The position numbers and the translations under genes are program-made. Of a stretch of 44,065 bases of DNA, positions 7,328 through 13,388 are shown piece after piece; the stretch's first letter is position 1; each line of letters opens with the position of its first letter. This DNA is from a virus. The DNA is taken from the IMG/VR virus record IMGVR_UViG_3300048836_000016, positions 1 to 44,065 of that record. One strand, written 5' to 3'. The notes below the pieces were generated by a model. That model searched no databases and had not been told where the DNA came from. It saw nothing but the letters and a program-made list of their open reading frames with translations.

Positions 7328-7696
7328 ATGATTCTCAAAAGGTGCATCAAGTGTGGCAGGGAGATAGACAAGGGCGAGCGGTCTTATGACATTATTGACA
7401 ACACGTGGCGTAAGATTGGGGTGGTGTGTGAGGGGTGCTTGCACACCTATGAGGAAGAAGATATACATGACCCTGACGTTGAAGGAGCGAAGATGGAGAA
7501 GAAACCTTCTGTCGAGGAGATAAGGTTGGATATGCTAGAACGCACTGTTGAGGCACTATGCGATTTGCTTACAAGCTGTATGGAGTCAGACCCGTTTTAT
7601 TGTGGCTCGAAGGACTGTAAGGATAGACTGTTTGATAATGGTTGCCCCTTTGAGGACATAGAGTTGTTCAGAAACTCCCTTGAGGCTAAGCGATGA
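7328..7696 (+). CDS. Zinc-ribbon protein with a second Cys cluster (122 aa)
   Basis: Residues 6-37 form a CIKC ... CEGC zinc ribbon around GERSYDIID. After an acidic linker, a helical region and a second cluster follow (CDLL, CMES, YCGSKDC, GCPFE). The N-terminal ribbon aligns well with the broken or recoded small gene immediately downstream (7693-7833), so the two are probably duplicates. The ATG is preceded by AAGGGGGAG. Function unknown. Confidence 0.75.
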   Translation: MILKRCIKCGREIDKGERSYDIIDNTWRKIGVVCEGCLHTYEEEDIHDPDVEGAKMEKKPSVEEIRLDMLERTVEALCDLLTSCMESDPFYCGSKDCKDRLFDNGCPFEDIELFRNSLEAKR

Positions 7697-7833
7697 TCTG
7701 CGTTATCTGTCAGAAGGAAATCTGCTGAGGCGATCCATCATACGAAGTCGTGGACTTCGAGACAAGAGAAGACGCTGGCGTAGTCTGCACTGAATGCGCG
7801 GAAACGTTAGAGAGGGAGGAGGATTATGACTAA
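7693..7833 (+). pseudogene. Small zinc-ribbon gene interrupted by an in-frame TGA
   Basis: The ATG overlaps the previous TGA (ATGA). The frame reads MICVICQKEIC, then TGA at 7726-7728, then GDPSYEVVDFETRED and GVVCTECAETLEREEDYD to a TAA at 7831-7833, which overlaps the next start. Across the TGA it is a complete CxxC...CxxC ribbon that aligns with the 7328 protein, whose residue at that position is Lys. Either it is a nonsense-mutated gene (Arg or Lys codon to TGA) or the TGA is read through or recoded. A perfect 7-bp hairpin (7743-7759) follows the TGA. TGA is used as a normal stop elsewhere, so a global code change is excluded. Confidence 0.55.
7743..7759 (+). other. Hairpin 3' of the in-frame TGA
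   Basis: CGAAGTC (7743-7749), loop GTG, GACTTCG (7753-7759): a perfect 7-bp stem. 21 bases separate the TGA from the first loop base, which is G. As I recall the published bacterial SECIS pattern (short apical loop 16-37 nt after UGA with a G among the first loop bases), this geometry fits, but such hairpins are common by chance. Confidence 0.35.
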
Positions 7834-7991
7834 TGGAAAAACAGCAAGAAAAAACCTGTCACACCTGTAGGCATTTGCGACTTAAAGATTATGTTATCGG
7901 TATTTGCCTGAGAACGTGTGAAATAAAACAGCCCTGTAACTCCTGCGATAAGTGGGAGGAGAGAGAGGAGAGGGATTGGTACGGATGCTAA
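7833..7991 (+). CDS. Cys-rich mini-protein (52 aa)
   Basis: TAATG overlap with the previous frame and a strong GAGGGAGGAGG at 7812-7822 support this start. The sequence holds six spaced cysteines plus one at the C-terminus: CHTC (9-12), C25, C29, CNSC (35-38) and C52, a likely zinc-binding arrangement, followed by a charged WEEREERDW tail. One of a chain of similar tiny proteins in this operon. Function unknown. Confidence 0.65.
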   Translation: MEKQQEKTCHTCRHLRLKDYVIGICLRTCEIKQPCNSCDKWEEREERDWYGC

Positions 7992-7992
7992 G

Positions 7993-8625
7993 ATGAAAAT
8001 ATTGGTTGCATGTGAAGAAAGCCAGGCTGTAACAATTGAACTAAGGAAACTGGGACACGATGCTTATAGTTGCGATATTGAACCTTGCAGCGGGGGGCAT
8101 CCAGAGTGGCATCTGCAACAGGATGTATTGCCCCTGCTAAAAGAAAAGTGGGACATGATAATTGCGTTCCCGCCGTGTACTTATCTTAGTAATGCAGGGG
8201 CAAGACACTTATGGAAAAATCACACTTTGAATATTAAAAGATATGAGATTGGGCTTAAAGCTAAAGAATTTTTTATGTTTTTTTACAATGCTCCATGTAA
8301 AAAAATAGCGATTGAAAATCCCTTACCCTCAAAAATTTACGAGTTGCCAGCCCCAAACCAGGTAATTCAGCCATATCAATTTGGACATCCATATACAAAG
8401 CGCACACAGTTATGGCTTAAAGGATTACCGATATTACAAGCAACAAATACTGTTGAACCGCAGCAAACGTGGTGTCCCAGTGGATCTTATTCAAATAAAC
8501 ATAACGAAAAACACAAAGGAATGTTCACAATAGACAGGGCGAAAAACAGGGCAAAAACCTTCCCCGGTATAGCAAAGGCAATGGCTGAACAGTGGGCGGG
8601 GATTGTAAAGGAGGATAACAAATGA
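7993..8625 (+). CDS. Cytosine-C5 DNA methyltransferase-like protein, copy 2
   Basis: A 210-residue paralogue of 1228-1887. The first 66 residues are nearly identical (MKILVACEESQAVTIE..., FPPCTYLS at 59-66, nucleophile C62), IENP lies at 107-110 and KTFPGIAKAMAEQW at the end. The middle, between the catalytic loop and IENP, and the segment after LWLKGLP differ most, consistent with different target specificity after duplication. Two bases separate the ATG from the stop of the preceding mini-protein. Expected role: cytosine methylation of phage DNA; unproven. Confidence 0.75.
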   Translation: MKILVACEESQAVTIELRKLGHDAYSCDIEPCSGGHPEWHLQQDVLPLLKEKWDMIIAFPPCTYLSNAGARHLWKNHTLNIKRYEIGLKAKEFFMFFYNAPCKKIAIENPLPSKIYELPAPNQVIQPYQFGHPYTKRTQLWLKGLPILQATNTVEPQQTWCPSGSYSNKHNEKHKGMFTIDRAKNRAKTFPGIAKAMAEQWAGIVKEDNK

Positions 8626-8765
8626 CCATTGACGAAGCTGAAAAACTAATGTGTCCGTTTGGAAATGACTGCGTTACTTATCAGTGTATGGCATGGCGGT
8701 GGTTTGACCCAGAGATTAAGAACGAGGGGTATTGCGGTTTAGCGGGGAAGGAGGGTGCGGAGTGA
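8622..8765 (+). CDS. Cys-rich mini-protein with CPF...CMAWR motif (47 aa)
   Basis: ATGA overlap with the methyltransferase stop; AAGGAGG lies 6-7 bases upstream. Four cysteines: CPFGNDC (11-17), QCMAWRWFD (C22) and YCGLAG (C38). The CPF-x-C-x-CMAWR layout is seen in many small phage proteins of unknown role and suggests a single zinc site. The stop overlaps the next ATG (TGATG). Confidence 0.65.
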   Translation: MTIDEAEKLMCPFGNDCVTYQCMAWRWFDPEIKNEGYCGLAGKEGAE

Positions 8766-8923
8766 TGGAGGCGGTCAAGGATTGTAAATGTGGGCAGAAA
8801 CCAATCGCTTTTGGCACAAATTATTACTTTTTCTTATATTGTCAAAACTGTTTTGAGCATTCAGAAGTCAAGGATAATCCAGCCGAAGCAATCGCCGTAT
8901 GGAACAGGAGGGTTGAGGGATGA
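8765..8923 (+). CDS. Lar-like (restriction alleviation type) zinc protein (52 aa)
   Basis: The start at 8765 is TGATG-coupled, with GGAAGGAGG upstream; an earlier in-frame start lacks a ribosome site. The layout CKCGQKP...YCQNCFEHSEV...DNPAEAIAVWNRR matches small Lar-family proteins: a CxC/CxxC zinc site and the closing EAI-x-x-WN-x-R. In Rac prophage, Lar modulates type I restriction; here anti-restriction is plausible beside several DNA methyltransferases, but it is inferred from a short motif. Confidence 0.65.
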   Translation: MEAVKDCKCGQKPIAFGTNYYFFLYCQNCFEHSEVKDNPAEAIAVWNRRVEG

Positions 8924-9141
8924 GTCCTACACAGGAAAATAGTTTTACAAGAGAAATGGGAAGGATAGCCGAGTCACTAAGTTTTGAGCGGAATCAATTG
9001 TTGCAAAAAGTGCAACAGTTGGAAGAAGCAGGAGACCGTATAGTAAAACTTGTCAACGAGGTATACGCTATGATGGGTGGACCGTGCATGTTACAGGATG
9101 CGGTTAAAGAGTGGGAGAAAGCGAAGGGGGAAGCGGAATGA
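8920..9141 (+). CDS. Small coiled-coil protein (73 aa)
   Basis: ATGA-coupled to the Lar-like gene, with AGGAGGG upstream. A helical protein with heptad-like Leu/Val spacing (residues 20-50: LLQKVQQLEEAGDRIVKLV), followed by MMGGP and a charged end. No family recognised. It may be a structural partner of its neighbours in the mini-protein chain. Confidence 0.7.
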   Translation: MSPTQENSFTREMGRIAESLSFERNQLLQKVQQLEEAGDRIVKLVNEVYAMMGGPCMLQDAVKEWEKAKGEAE

Positions 9142-9524
9142 GCGAGCCTAAGTTTACAAAGGGACCGTGGTTTATGGAACATGATCGCGAATTTGATGAA
9201 TGTATGGTTTATGCAGAACGAGAAGGGGAAAGAGTAGATATCTGCGAAGTTAGCACATGCGTAACAGTGTCGAACGAAGATAACCATATAAGCATGAAAC
9301 AGATCAAGGCAAATGCTAAACTACTGTCTGACGCGTGGCAACTACCTGACCTGCGAAGGGAGATTAAAGAACTCAAGGCAATCAACAAGGAGATGTACGA
9401 GGTGTTAAAAGAACACGCTGATTTTACTTGTGAATCCTGTGTGGCAATTGTCAAAAATCCATGTGACGATTGCCTGCACAAAATAATTAAGGTCCTCCGC
9501 AAGGCAAGAGGTGAGATAGAATGA
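9138..9524 (+). CDS. Phage protein with GPW motif and coiled coil (128 aa)
   Basis: The start at 9138 is ATGA-coupled. The N-terminal part (FTKGPWFMEHD...) and QIKANAKLLSDAWQLPDL (about 55-72) resemble a widespread group of phage proteins with a GPW motif and an ANAKL helix; their function is not known. A coiled coil follows (DLRREIKELKAINKEMYEVL) and then a C-terminal Cys cluster: CESC and CDDC (about 103-118), possibly zinc binding. Confidence 0.7.
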   Translation: MSEPKFTKGPWFMEHDREFDECMVYAEREGERVDICEVSTCVTVSNEDNHISMKQIKANAKLLSDAWQLPDLRREIKELKAINKEMYEVLKEHADFTCESCVAIVKNPCDDCLHKIIKVLRKARGEIE

Positions 9525-9700
9525 CAGACGAGACGCTACCGCTTGATGCCTGCTGTCAAAACTGCAAATATTACATACACTACACCAACCCAGCATGGCG
9601 TATTTGTGTTGCTCCCAAGATAGTCAAGAACGGTTTTATGGTACACGTTGACGATAATCATGTCTGCCGAGACTGGAAGGCACGAGGTGAGGAGGAATGA
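9521..9700 (+). CDS. Cys-rich mini-protein (59 aa)
   Basis: ATGA overlap at both ends (9521 and 9697) places it firmly in the operon. Cysteines at CCQNC (11-15), RICVAP (C29) and HVCRDW (C48) give a CxxC...C...C zinc-type pattern with aromatic residues (KYYIHY) between. Unknown function. Confidence 0.65.
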   Translation: MTDETLPLDACCQNCKYYIHYTNPAWRICVAPKIVKNGFMVHVDDNHVCRDWKARGEEE

Positions 9701-9885
9701 CCGAACCTGTAAGTAATACTTACAAGTTGCACACTTGTGAGACCTGTCATCACTCAATCTGGGACAGGGAAGGCTGTTACTGTAACCGAGTTATAGCCAA
9801 GATGCACAAGGTTTGCGAGGCAGGCACATGCGAACACTGGGCATTAAGTCAATACTATGAGACTGATTCAAAGGAGATGAATTAA
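9697..9885 (+). CDS. Cys-rich mini-protein (62 aa)
   Basis: The ATG overlaps the upstream TGA, with GAGGAGG upstream. Cysteines and histidines are dense: CETCHH (14-19), CYCN (27-30), C40, C45-EHW. This could hold one or two zinc ions. The stop overlaps the next ATG (TAATG). Unknown function. Confidence 0.65.
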   Translation: MTEPVSNTYKLHTCETCHHSIWDREGCYCNRVIAKMHKVCEAGTCEHWALSQYYETDSKEMN

Positions 9886-10049
9886 TGCGAAAGATTGACA
9901 AGGCAGTTGAGATAGTCAGAGTGTGGCAGGATGAAGACCTTAAAGATTTAATAGTAGTCGGACTTTGCCCGTATCAATTAGGAGTAGGCAAAAAATGTAT
10001 GGAGGATAAAAGTTGTAGAGACTGCTGGAACGAGGAGGTAGAGAAATGA
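9885..10049 (+). CDS. Cys-containing mini-protein (54 aa)
   Basis: TAATG start coupling and AAGGAG upstream. A helical N-terminus (VEIVRVWQDEDLKDLIVVG) is followed by a compact Cys site, LCPYQLGVGKKCMEDKSC then RDCW (C28, C38, C44, C47). The stop overlaps the next ATG by two bases. Unknown function. Confidence 0.6.
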   Translation: MRKIDKAVEIVRVWQDEDLKDLIVVGLCPYQLGVGKKCMEDKSCRDCWNEEVEK

Positions 10050-10339
10050 GCGGAGGATACTTTAATTATCATCAGTCGCAAATATGGGATATAGCACAGG
10101 ACATTAAGGAACTTATCGATAATAACCATGACCAGACGTTAGACGAGTACGGATACCAGATAGGAAAAGAGTATAGCCCTAAGACTATTGAACAGTTTAT
10201 CGAGGCGTATGACTTGTTGATACAGGCTTATATCTATACCCAACGTATTGACTGGCTTGTATCTGACGATGACGGAGAAGATAGTTTCCATGAGAGGCTG
10301 AAGGAAGATTTAAAGGAGATAAAAAATGAGCCTCAATAG
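10046..10339 (+). CDS. Conserved phage protein (MSGGYFNY family, 97 aa)
   Basis: ATGA-coupled, with GAGGAGG upstream. The sequence belongs to a conserved but uncharacterised phage family opening MSGG-x-F-x-Y, with a Tyr-Ser segment (EYSPKTIEQF) and the closing RIDWLVSDDDGEDSFHERL. It is acidic and helical, with no catalytic motif. The last bases overlap the start of the HTH gene. Confidence 0.75.
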   Translation: MSGGYFNYHQSQIWDIAQDIKELIDNNHDQTLDEYGYQIGKEYSPKTIEQFIEAYDLLIQAYIYTQRIDWLVSDDDGEDSFHERLKEDLKEIKNEPQ

Positions 10340-10532
10340 ACTTTCCCCACAGGAACTCAAAGTAGCAACGTACATAGCGCATGGTTACGATAATCAAGAG
10401 ATTGCTGATGCTATGGGGATAAGCAAACGTACAGTTGTAAACTATATGACACATTGCCTTAACCGCTTTGACATTCCATTAGGCGGAGCATCAAGGGTAA
10501 GGCTTGCGAGGAAAGTATGGGAGGAGATATGA
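10326..10532 (+). CDS. Stand-alone LuxR/GerE-type HTH regulator (68 aa)
   Basis: Residues 6-50 form a GerE/LuxR-type DNA-binding domain: LSPQELKVATYIAHGYDNQE followed by IADAMGISKRTVVNYMTHCL. There is no receiver or sensor domain, so the protein is little more than the DNA-binding unit, and dimer binding to a palindrome would be expected. AAAGGAG precedes the ATG. It could act on the palindrome array at 43500-43600; that link is inference. The stop overlaps the next start (TGATG). Confidence 0.85.
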   Translation: MSLNRLSPQELKVATYIAHGYDNQEIADAMGISKRTVVNYMTHCLNRFDIPLGGASRVRLARKVWEEI

Positions 10533-11008
10533 TGCTTAAAATATGCGGTACTTGTATACACTGTAAAGTCAATATCCGTAACATGTTCCATTGTGATAAA
10601 TCTGATTTACTTGTAGAAGCTGACTACTGGTGTGATGAATACGAGCCGATAGAAACAAAGACAGAAAACACAAGCACTTATAAAGTTACTTATTCAATGG
10701 CGGACAAGGATATTGGACAAGCACTCAATGATGGATTTAAGAAATATTTCCAATCTACAAACAAAACTCATAAAGGTTCAGCCTCAGATGCCACGCACTA
10801 TCAGAAGTTACAACAGCAACCGATAGAGATAATGCAAACGCTAATGACACCTGAGCAGTTTAAAGGGTTCTTATGGGGCAACGTGATTAAATATGCTTTG
10901 CGGTGCGGGCTAAAAGATGCTCCTGAGAAAGAGATGCAGAAGGTAAGGCAGTATGCTGAGTGGTATATCGAGGCTTGTGAAGGAAAGACTATTGATCCGA
11001 GGGAGTGA
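10532..11008 (+). CDS. Cys-rich N-terminus fused to DUF3310 domain (158 aa)
   Basis: The start is taken at 10532, where GGGAGGAG lies five bases upstream; an ATG at 10529 is the alternative. Residues 1-40 have a zinc-type cluster (CGTCIHC, HCDKSD, WCDEYEP). After a linker, residues about 85-150 match DUF3310: HYQKLQQQPIEIMQTLMTPE, then GFLWGNVIKYALRCGLKD and QYAEWYIE. DUF3310 proteins are frequent in phages and of unknown biochemical role. The fusion joins one of the local Cys-rich modules to this domain. Confidence 0.8.
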   Translation: MLKICGTCIHCKVNIRNMFHCDKSDLLVEADYWCDEYEPIETKTENTSTYKVTYSMADKDIGQALNDGFKKYFQSTNKTHKGSASDATHYQKLQQQPIEIMQTLMTPEQFKGFLWGNVIKYALRCGLKDAPEKEMQKVRQYAEWYIEACEGKTIDPRE

Positions 11009-11014
11009 TGACAT

Positions 11015-11224
11015 ATGACCTATAACTATGAGGACAACAATGTCGATTCACGTATAACCTTAATAATGCGCTTTCTTGACAGGCACGTTGCCGCAGAAGA
11101 CAGGAATGAGTTAGAGGCATTTATCAGGGCATATACTTGTCCGAAGGAAGTATTTAAAGTGTGCGATGGAGTAAGGGAACACAGCAAGTGCAGAAAATGT
11201 TGGAATGGAGAGGGTTGGATATGA
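11015..11224 (+). CDS. Small protein with C-terminal CxxC/GxG motif (69 aa)
   Basis: ATG at 11015 has GGGAG about ten bases upstream. A helical body (ITLIMRFLDRHVAAEDRNEL) leads to a Cys-rich end, CPKEVFKVCDGVREHSKC then RKCWNGEGWI, reminiscent of one half of a DnaJ-type CxxCxGxG zinc repeat. Unknown function. The stop overlaps the next ATG (ATGA). Confidence 0.65.
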   Translation: MTYNYEDNNVDSRITLIMRFLDRHVAAEDRNELEAFIRAYTCPKEVFKVCDGVREHSKCRKCWNGEGWI

Positions 11225-11496
11225 AGAAGTTTTATGAGATAAACGCACACGAGGTATGCAACAGGGTGCTTGACAATATATGCAAGAGTGAAGAAATAAT
11301 TATTACTGAAGAAGAACTATCTGCTATTGCTACAAAGTTGCTATGGCTTGAACAGGACTATGCAGAAATACGCAACCTTGCTACAATAAAGATGCGGAAT
11401 GAAAACAGTTATATAAACTATCGACTTAAAAGAGGCAGTGTGCTTAAAACAAGATTGAAAGCTGAAGGAAGTCAACTGGCTACAAATTGTAGCTAG
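11221..11496 (+). CDS. Hypothetical helical protein (91 aa)
   Basis: The ATG at 11221 is ATGA-coupled with GAGAGGG upstream; a longer frame from 11161 would only overlap the previous gene. The product is helical, with EEIIITEEELSAIATKLLWLEQDYAEIR, and a basic C-terminus. No family recognised. A long hairpin (11472-11500) covers its last codons and stop. Confidence 0.65.
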   Translation: MKKFYEINAHEVCNRVLDNICKSEEIIITEEELSAIATKLLWLEQDYAEIRNLATIKMRNENSYINYRLKRGSVLKTRLKAEGSQLATNCS

Positions 11497-11500
11497 TTGA
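11472..11500 (+). other. 12-bp hairpin over a stop codon
   Basis: TCAACTGGCTAC (11472-11483), loop AAATT, GTAGCTAGTTGA (11489-11500); one G-T pair in a 12-bp stem. It includes the TAG stop at 11494. No T-run follows on either strand, so it is not a standard terminator; an mRNA-stability or processing role is possible. Confidence 0.4.
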
Positions 11501-11522
11501 AAATAAAAAAGGCAAAAGTTAA

Positions 11523-11699
11523 ATGAGATGCGATGAGTGCAACTACTGCCATTCCGTAGATTATTCAGGGCTTGTTCCACAAGTAAACTGTACACGACCG
11601 AGGCAGAACAGGTATCCCAGTTTATATGAAGGTTGCTGTTATTGGGTCAAGCGAAAGGAGAGAAAAAGGTATGGCAGTAAACGTACCGTTAGAAGCTGA
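11523..11699 (+). CDS. Cys-rich mini-protein with basic tail (58 aa)
   Basis: ATG at 11523, weak ribosome site (AAAAGG about 10 bases upstream). Residues 3-9 give CDECNYC, then C23 and the CCYWVKR segment (38-44), again a zinc-type layout, and a strongly basic end (RKERKRYGSKRTVRS). It overlaps the start of the VRR-NUC gene by 29 bases in another frame and is the last of the Cys-rich chain. Confidence 0.55.
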   Translation: MRCDECNYCHSVDYSGLVPQVNCTRPRQNRYPSLYEGCCYWVKRKERKRYGSKRTVRS

Positions 11700-12045
11700 G
11701 GAGCAATGTACCTTCTTTGAGATAGCACAGCTTATACTTACTCCATTGCAGTACCAACTGTTGTTCGCAGTACCTAACGGCGGCAAGAGACATATCCGTA
11801 CAGCAATCAATCTTAAAAGGGAAGGAGTAAAGCCTGGTGTTCCCGATATAATCTTCGCATACCCGACAAAGCAGTACCATGGAATGTTCATAGAAATGAA
11901 GCGTCAAAAAGGTGGTGTTGTCTCGGAGGAGCAGAAAGTAATGATAGACAAGCTGAATGAGGTGGGATACTATACGACAGTTTGCAAAGGGTGTGATGAG
12001 GCAGTCAGGGAAATCAAAGGATACCTTGGAATGAAAGATGTCTAA
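11671..12045 (+). CDS. VRR-NUC domain nuclease
   Basis: The start at 11671 has AAAGGAGAG at 11654-11662; an upstream in-frame ATG at 11626 lacks one. The 124-residue protein is a single VRR-NUC domain: FAVPNGGKRHIRTAINLKRE, GVKPGVPDIIFAYP with the catalytic Asp, HGMFIEMKRQKG with Glu-x-Lys, and EEQKVMIDKLNEVGY. Such stand-alone phage nucleases belong to the PD-(D/E)XK superfamily and may resolve branched DNA; some act as Holliday-junction resolvases. Confidence 0.85.
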   Translation: MAVNVPLEAEEQCTFFEIAQLILTPLQYQLLFAVPNGGKRHIRTAINLKREGVKPGVPDIIFAYPTKQYHGMFIEMKRQKGGVVSEEQKVMIDKLNEVGYYTTVCKGCDEAVREIKGYLGMKDV

Positions 12046-12532
12046 GATACCTGAAGAAATACCACATGGAGTGCTTGACATTATAAGTTTATTGGAAAAG
12101 TTTTTATCCTACAACGCAGGAGGGCTGATGCCCTTTATAGACGAAACTATCCCGATGCCATCAAGTTATATGATGTTCCTTATTGCGACAGCCCACTCAG
12201 GCTGTGAAGAAGAAAATGTCAGAGTGCAGGGTGGTGGTGCGACAGAATATATTGATGCCAGGATAGACGCAGTTATGGAACTCGAGAAGATAATCAGACG
12301 ATACGGAGGAGTTGATGCCTTCCAAGGTAATTTCAGAATCTATGAGGTTATTGCTCCGAAGAACTATTCTATCCTAAAAGACGTATCACAAATAGGTCAA
12401 TCTAAGCTCCCAAACATGACCGCTGTGGCAAGTCTATACAAGATGAACACCCATACTTTGAGAAAGAGGATTAAATACTCGTTGTACGAATTGGCTTGTC
12501 TAATTTACAGCAGGAAGTGGGGCAGGAGATAA
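12038..12532 (+). CDS. C-terminal HTH protein, candidate late-gene regulator (164 aa)
   Basis: The last gene of the rightward operon, overlapping the VRR-NUC stop. The N-terminal two thirds are helical without a clear motif. Residues about 125-160 (KLPNMTAVASLYKMNTHTLR then KRIKYSLYELACLIY) look like a helix-turn-helix of the sigma region 4/RinA/ArpU kind. Position at the end of the early operon and this fold are typical of phage late-transcription activators or antiterminators. It could act at the terminator ahead of the small terminase gene; this is inferred, not shown. Confidence 0.6.
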   Translation: MSKIPEEIPHGVLDIISLLEKFLSYNAGGLMPFIDETIPMPSSYMMFLIATAHSGCEEENVRVQGGGATEYIDARIDAVMELEKIIRRYGGVDAFQGNFRIYEVIAPKNYSILKDVSQIGQSKLPNMTAVASLYKMNTHTLRKRIKYSLYELACLIYSRKWGRR

Positions 12533-12545
12533 GATGTAAAATAAA

Positions 12546-12577
12546 AAAGGGAGTCTCTTTTTAAGGAGGCTCCCTTT
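12546..12577. terminator. Bidirectional intrinsic terminator between early and late operons
   Basis: AAAGGGAGTCTC (12546-12557), loop of eight bases, GAGGCTCCCTTT (12566-12577): a 12-bp stem with one G-T pair. On the minus strand it is followed by TTTTTTATTTT, a full terminator for the late operon; on the plus strand the tail is TTTCTC, weaker but placed 14 bases after the last early stop. It separates the convergent transcripts. Confidence 0.85.
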
Positions 12578-12661
12578 CTCAAAAGGAGAGAGGAGGTTTT
12601 GTATGACTCAAAGGAGGATTCGCTAAAGGAAGTATATACCCATGTCGCACTTGTGTCAATA

Positions 12662-13072
12662 TTACATTGAGGCAGAAGCGATTATTCCTACAACAATCCC
12701 AATAACTATACCGGCAGTAATTCCCTTTGCTTTTTCTGCAACAACCTTCTTGTTAAGTAGGATGACTTGCTCTTGCAGGATAGAGTTTTGTTCACGTAAA
12801 AGTTTAGTCTCCTGTAAAGATGCGTTTATATATTCCTCTGTTTTCTTTAATATTGCGGTGTTGCTCTCTCTTTCTAAAGCAAGGGCTTCCTTGAGAGCCT
12901 TAACTTCCCCTGTAAGAGACGCTTGTTCAGCAATAAGTATTTTTGCATCTGCGACAGGGAGTAATATATTTTTAGAGTCAATCTGAGTTGCGTTTGCGTA
13001 TGTCCTCGATGAGAGCATTAAGACGATCAAGAACATCAGCGTCAGGAATCTTAATAGCTTTCTTGTATTCAA
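12662..13072 (-). CDS. Membrane coiled-coil protein, second spanin-like lysis gene
   Basis: TTG start at 13072 with AAGGAGG nine bases upstream; it begins inside the preceding gene in another frame (95-bp overlap). The 136-residue product has a signal peptide or first membrane helix (LLRFLTLMFLIVLML, then SSRTYANA, a possible type I cleavage site), a long coiled coil (about 45-110), and a Gly-rich C-terminal membrane helix (ITAGIVIGIVVGIIAS). The overlap and coiled coil resemble Rz/Rz1 or unimolecular spanins, but there is no lipobox Cys, so the label is tentative. It is the last gene of the late operon. Confidence 0.6.
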   Translation of the reverse strand: MNTRKLLRFLTLMFLIVLMLSSRTYANATQIDSKNILLPVADAKILIAEQASLTGEVKALKEALALERESNTAILKKTEEYINASLQETKLLREQNSILQEQVILLNKKVVAEKAKGITAGIVIGIVVGIIASASM

Positions 13073-13388
13073 TGCGCCCTGCCTCCTTTATAAGTTGGTC
13101 GTTCTCCTTTTGAAGTTCCGTTTGTGCTTCCATAAGAATTTGTAACTGTCTGCAAATGTCTACCCTTGCTTCCTCTATCTTTCTTAGCTGTTCAGCCTTT
13201 ATATTGTTTTCTGTTTCAAGTAAATTGACACGCCTGTCTAGTCTTGCCGCATACGTACTTATCAGCAGAAAAATAAACAGGAACACAAAAATTATTATTA
13301 TTATCTCTTTAAACGGGCTTATTTTGTTCCACGCTGATTGTAAAAGTGTTTTAATCTTCGTTGTGGTCTCGTTCAGATTGTCGGACAT
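12978..13388 (-). CDS. Inner-membrane spanin-like (Rz-type) protein
   Basis: The ATG at 13388 is chosen for its AAGGGGG ribosome site. 136 residues: a short cytoplasmic N-terminus, one strong membrane helix (EIIIIIFVFLFIFLLIST, about 28-45), then a long periplasmic coiled coil (RLDRRVNLLETENNIKAEQL onwards) to the end. This is the topology of an i-spanin, which together with an outer-membrane partner disrupts the outer membrane at lysis. It lies next to holin-like and endolysin genes. The implication of a diderm host is inference. Confidence 0.6.
   Translation of the reverse strand: MSDNLNETTTKIKTLLQSAWNKISPFKEIIIIIFVFLFIFLLISTYAARLDRRVNLLETENNIKAEQLRKIEEARVDICRQLQILMEAQTELQKENDQLIKEAGRIEYKKAIKIPDADVLDRLNALIEDIRKRNSD

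Noticed and set aside
7693-7833. TGA reassigned to Trp throughout the genome
   Set aside because: TGA is the functional stop in many tightly coupled gene junctions (for example 7694, 8623, 8921, 9139, 9522), so the code is standard.
11472-11500. Intrinsic terminator inside the early operon
   Set aside because: The 12-bp stem has no T-run on either strand, so it is listed only as an RNA hairpin.
12603-12626. Seven-codon frame with a strong ribosome site after the early terminator
   Set aside because: Too short to support as a gene; the GGAGG could be coincidental with purine-rich DNA next to the terminator.
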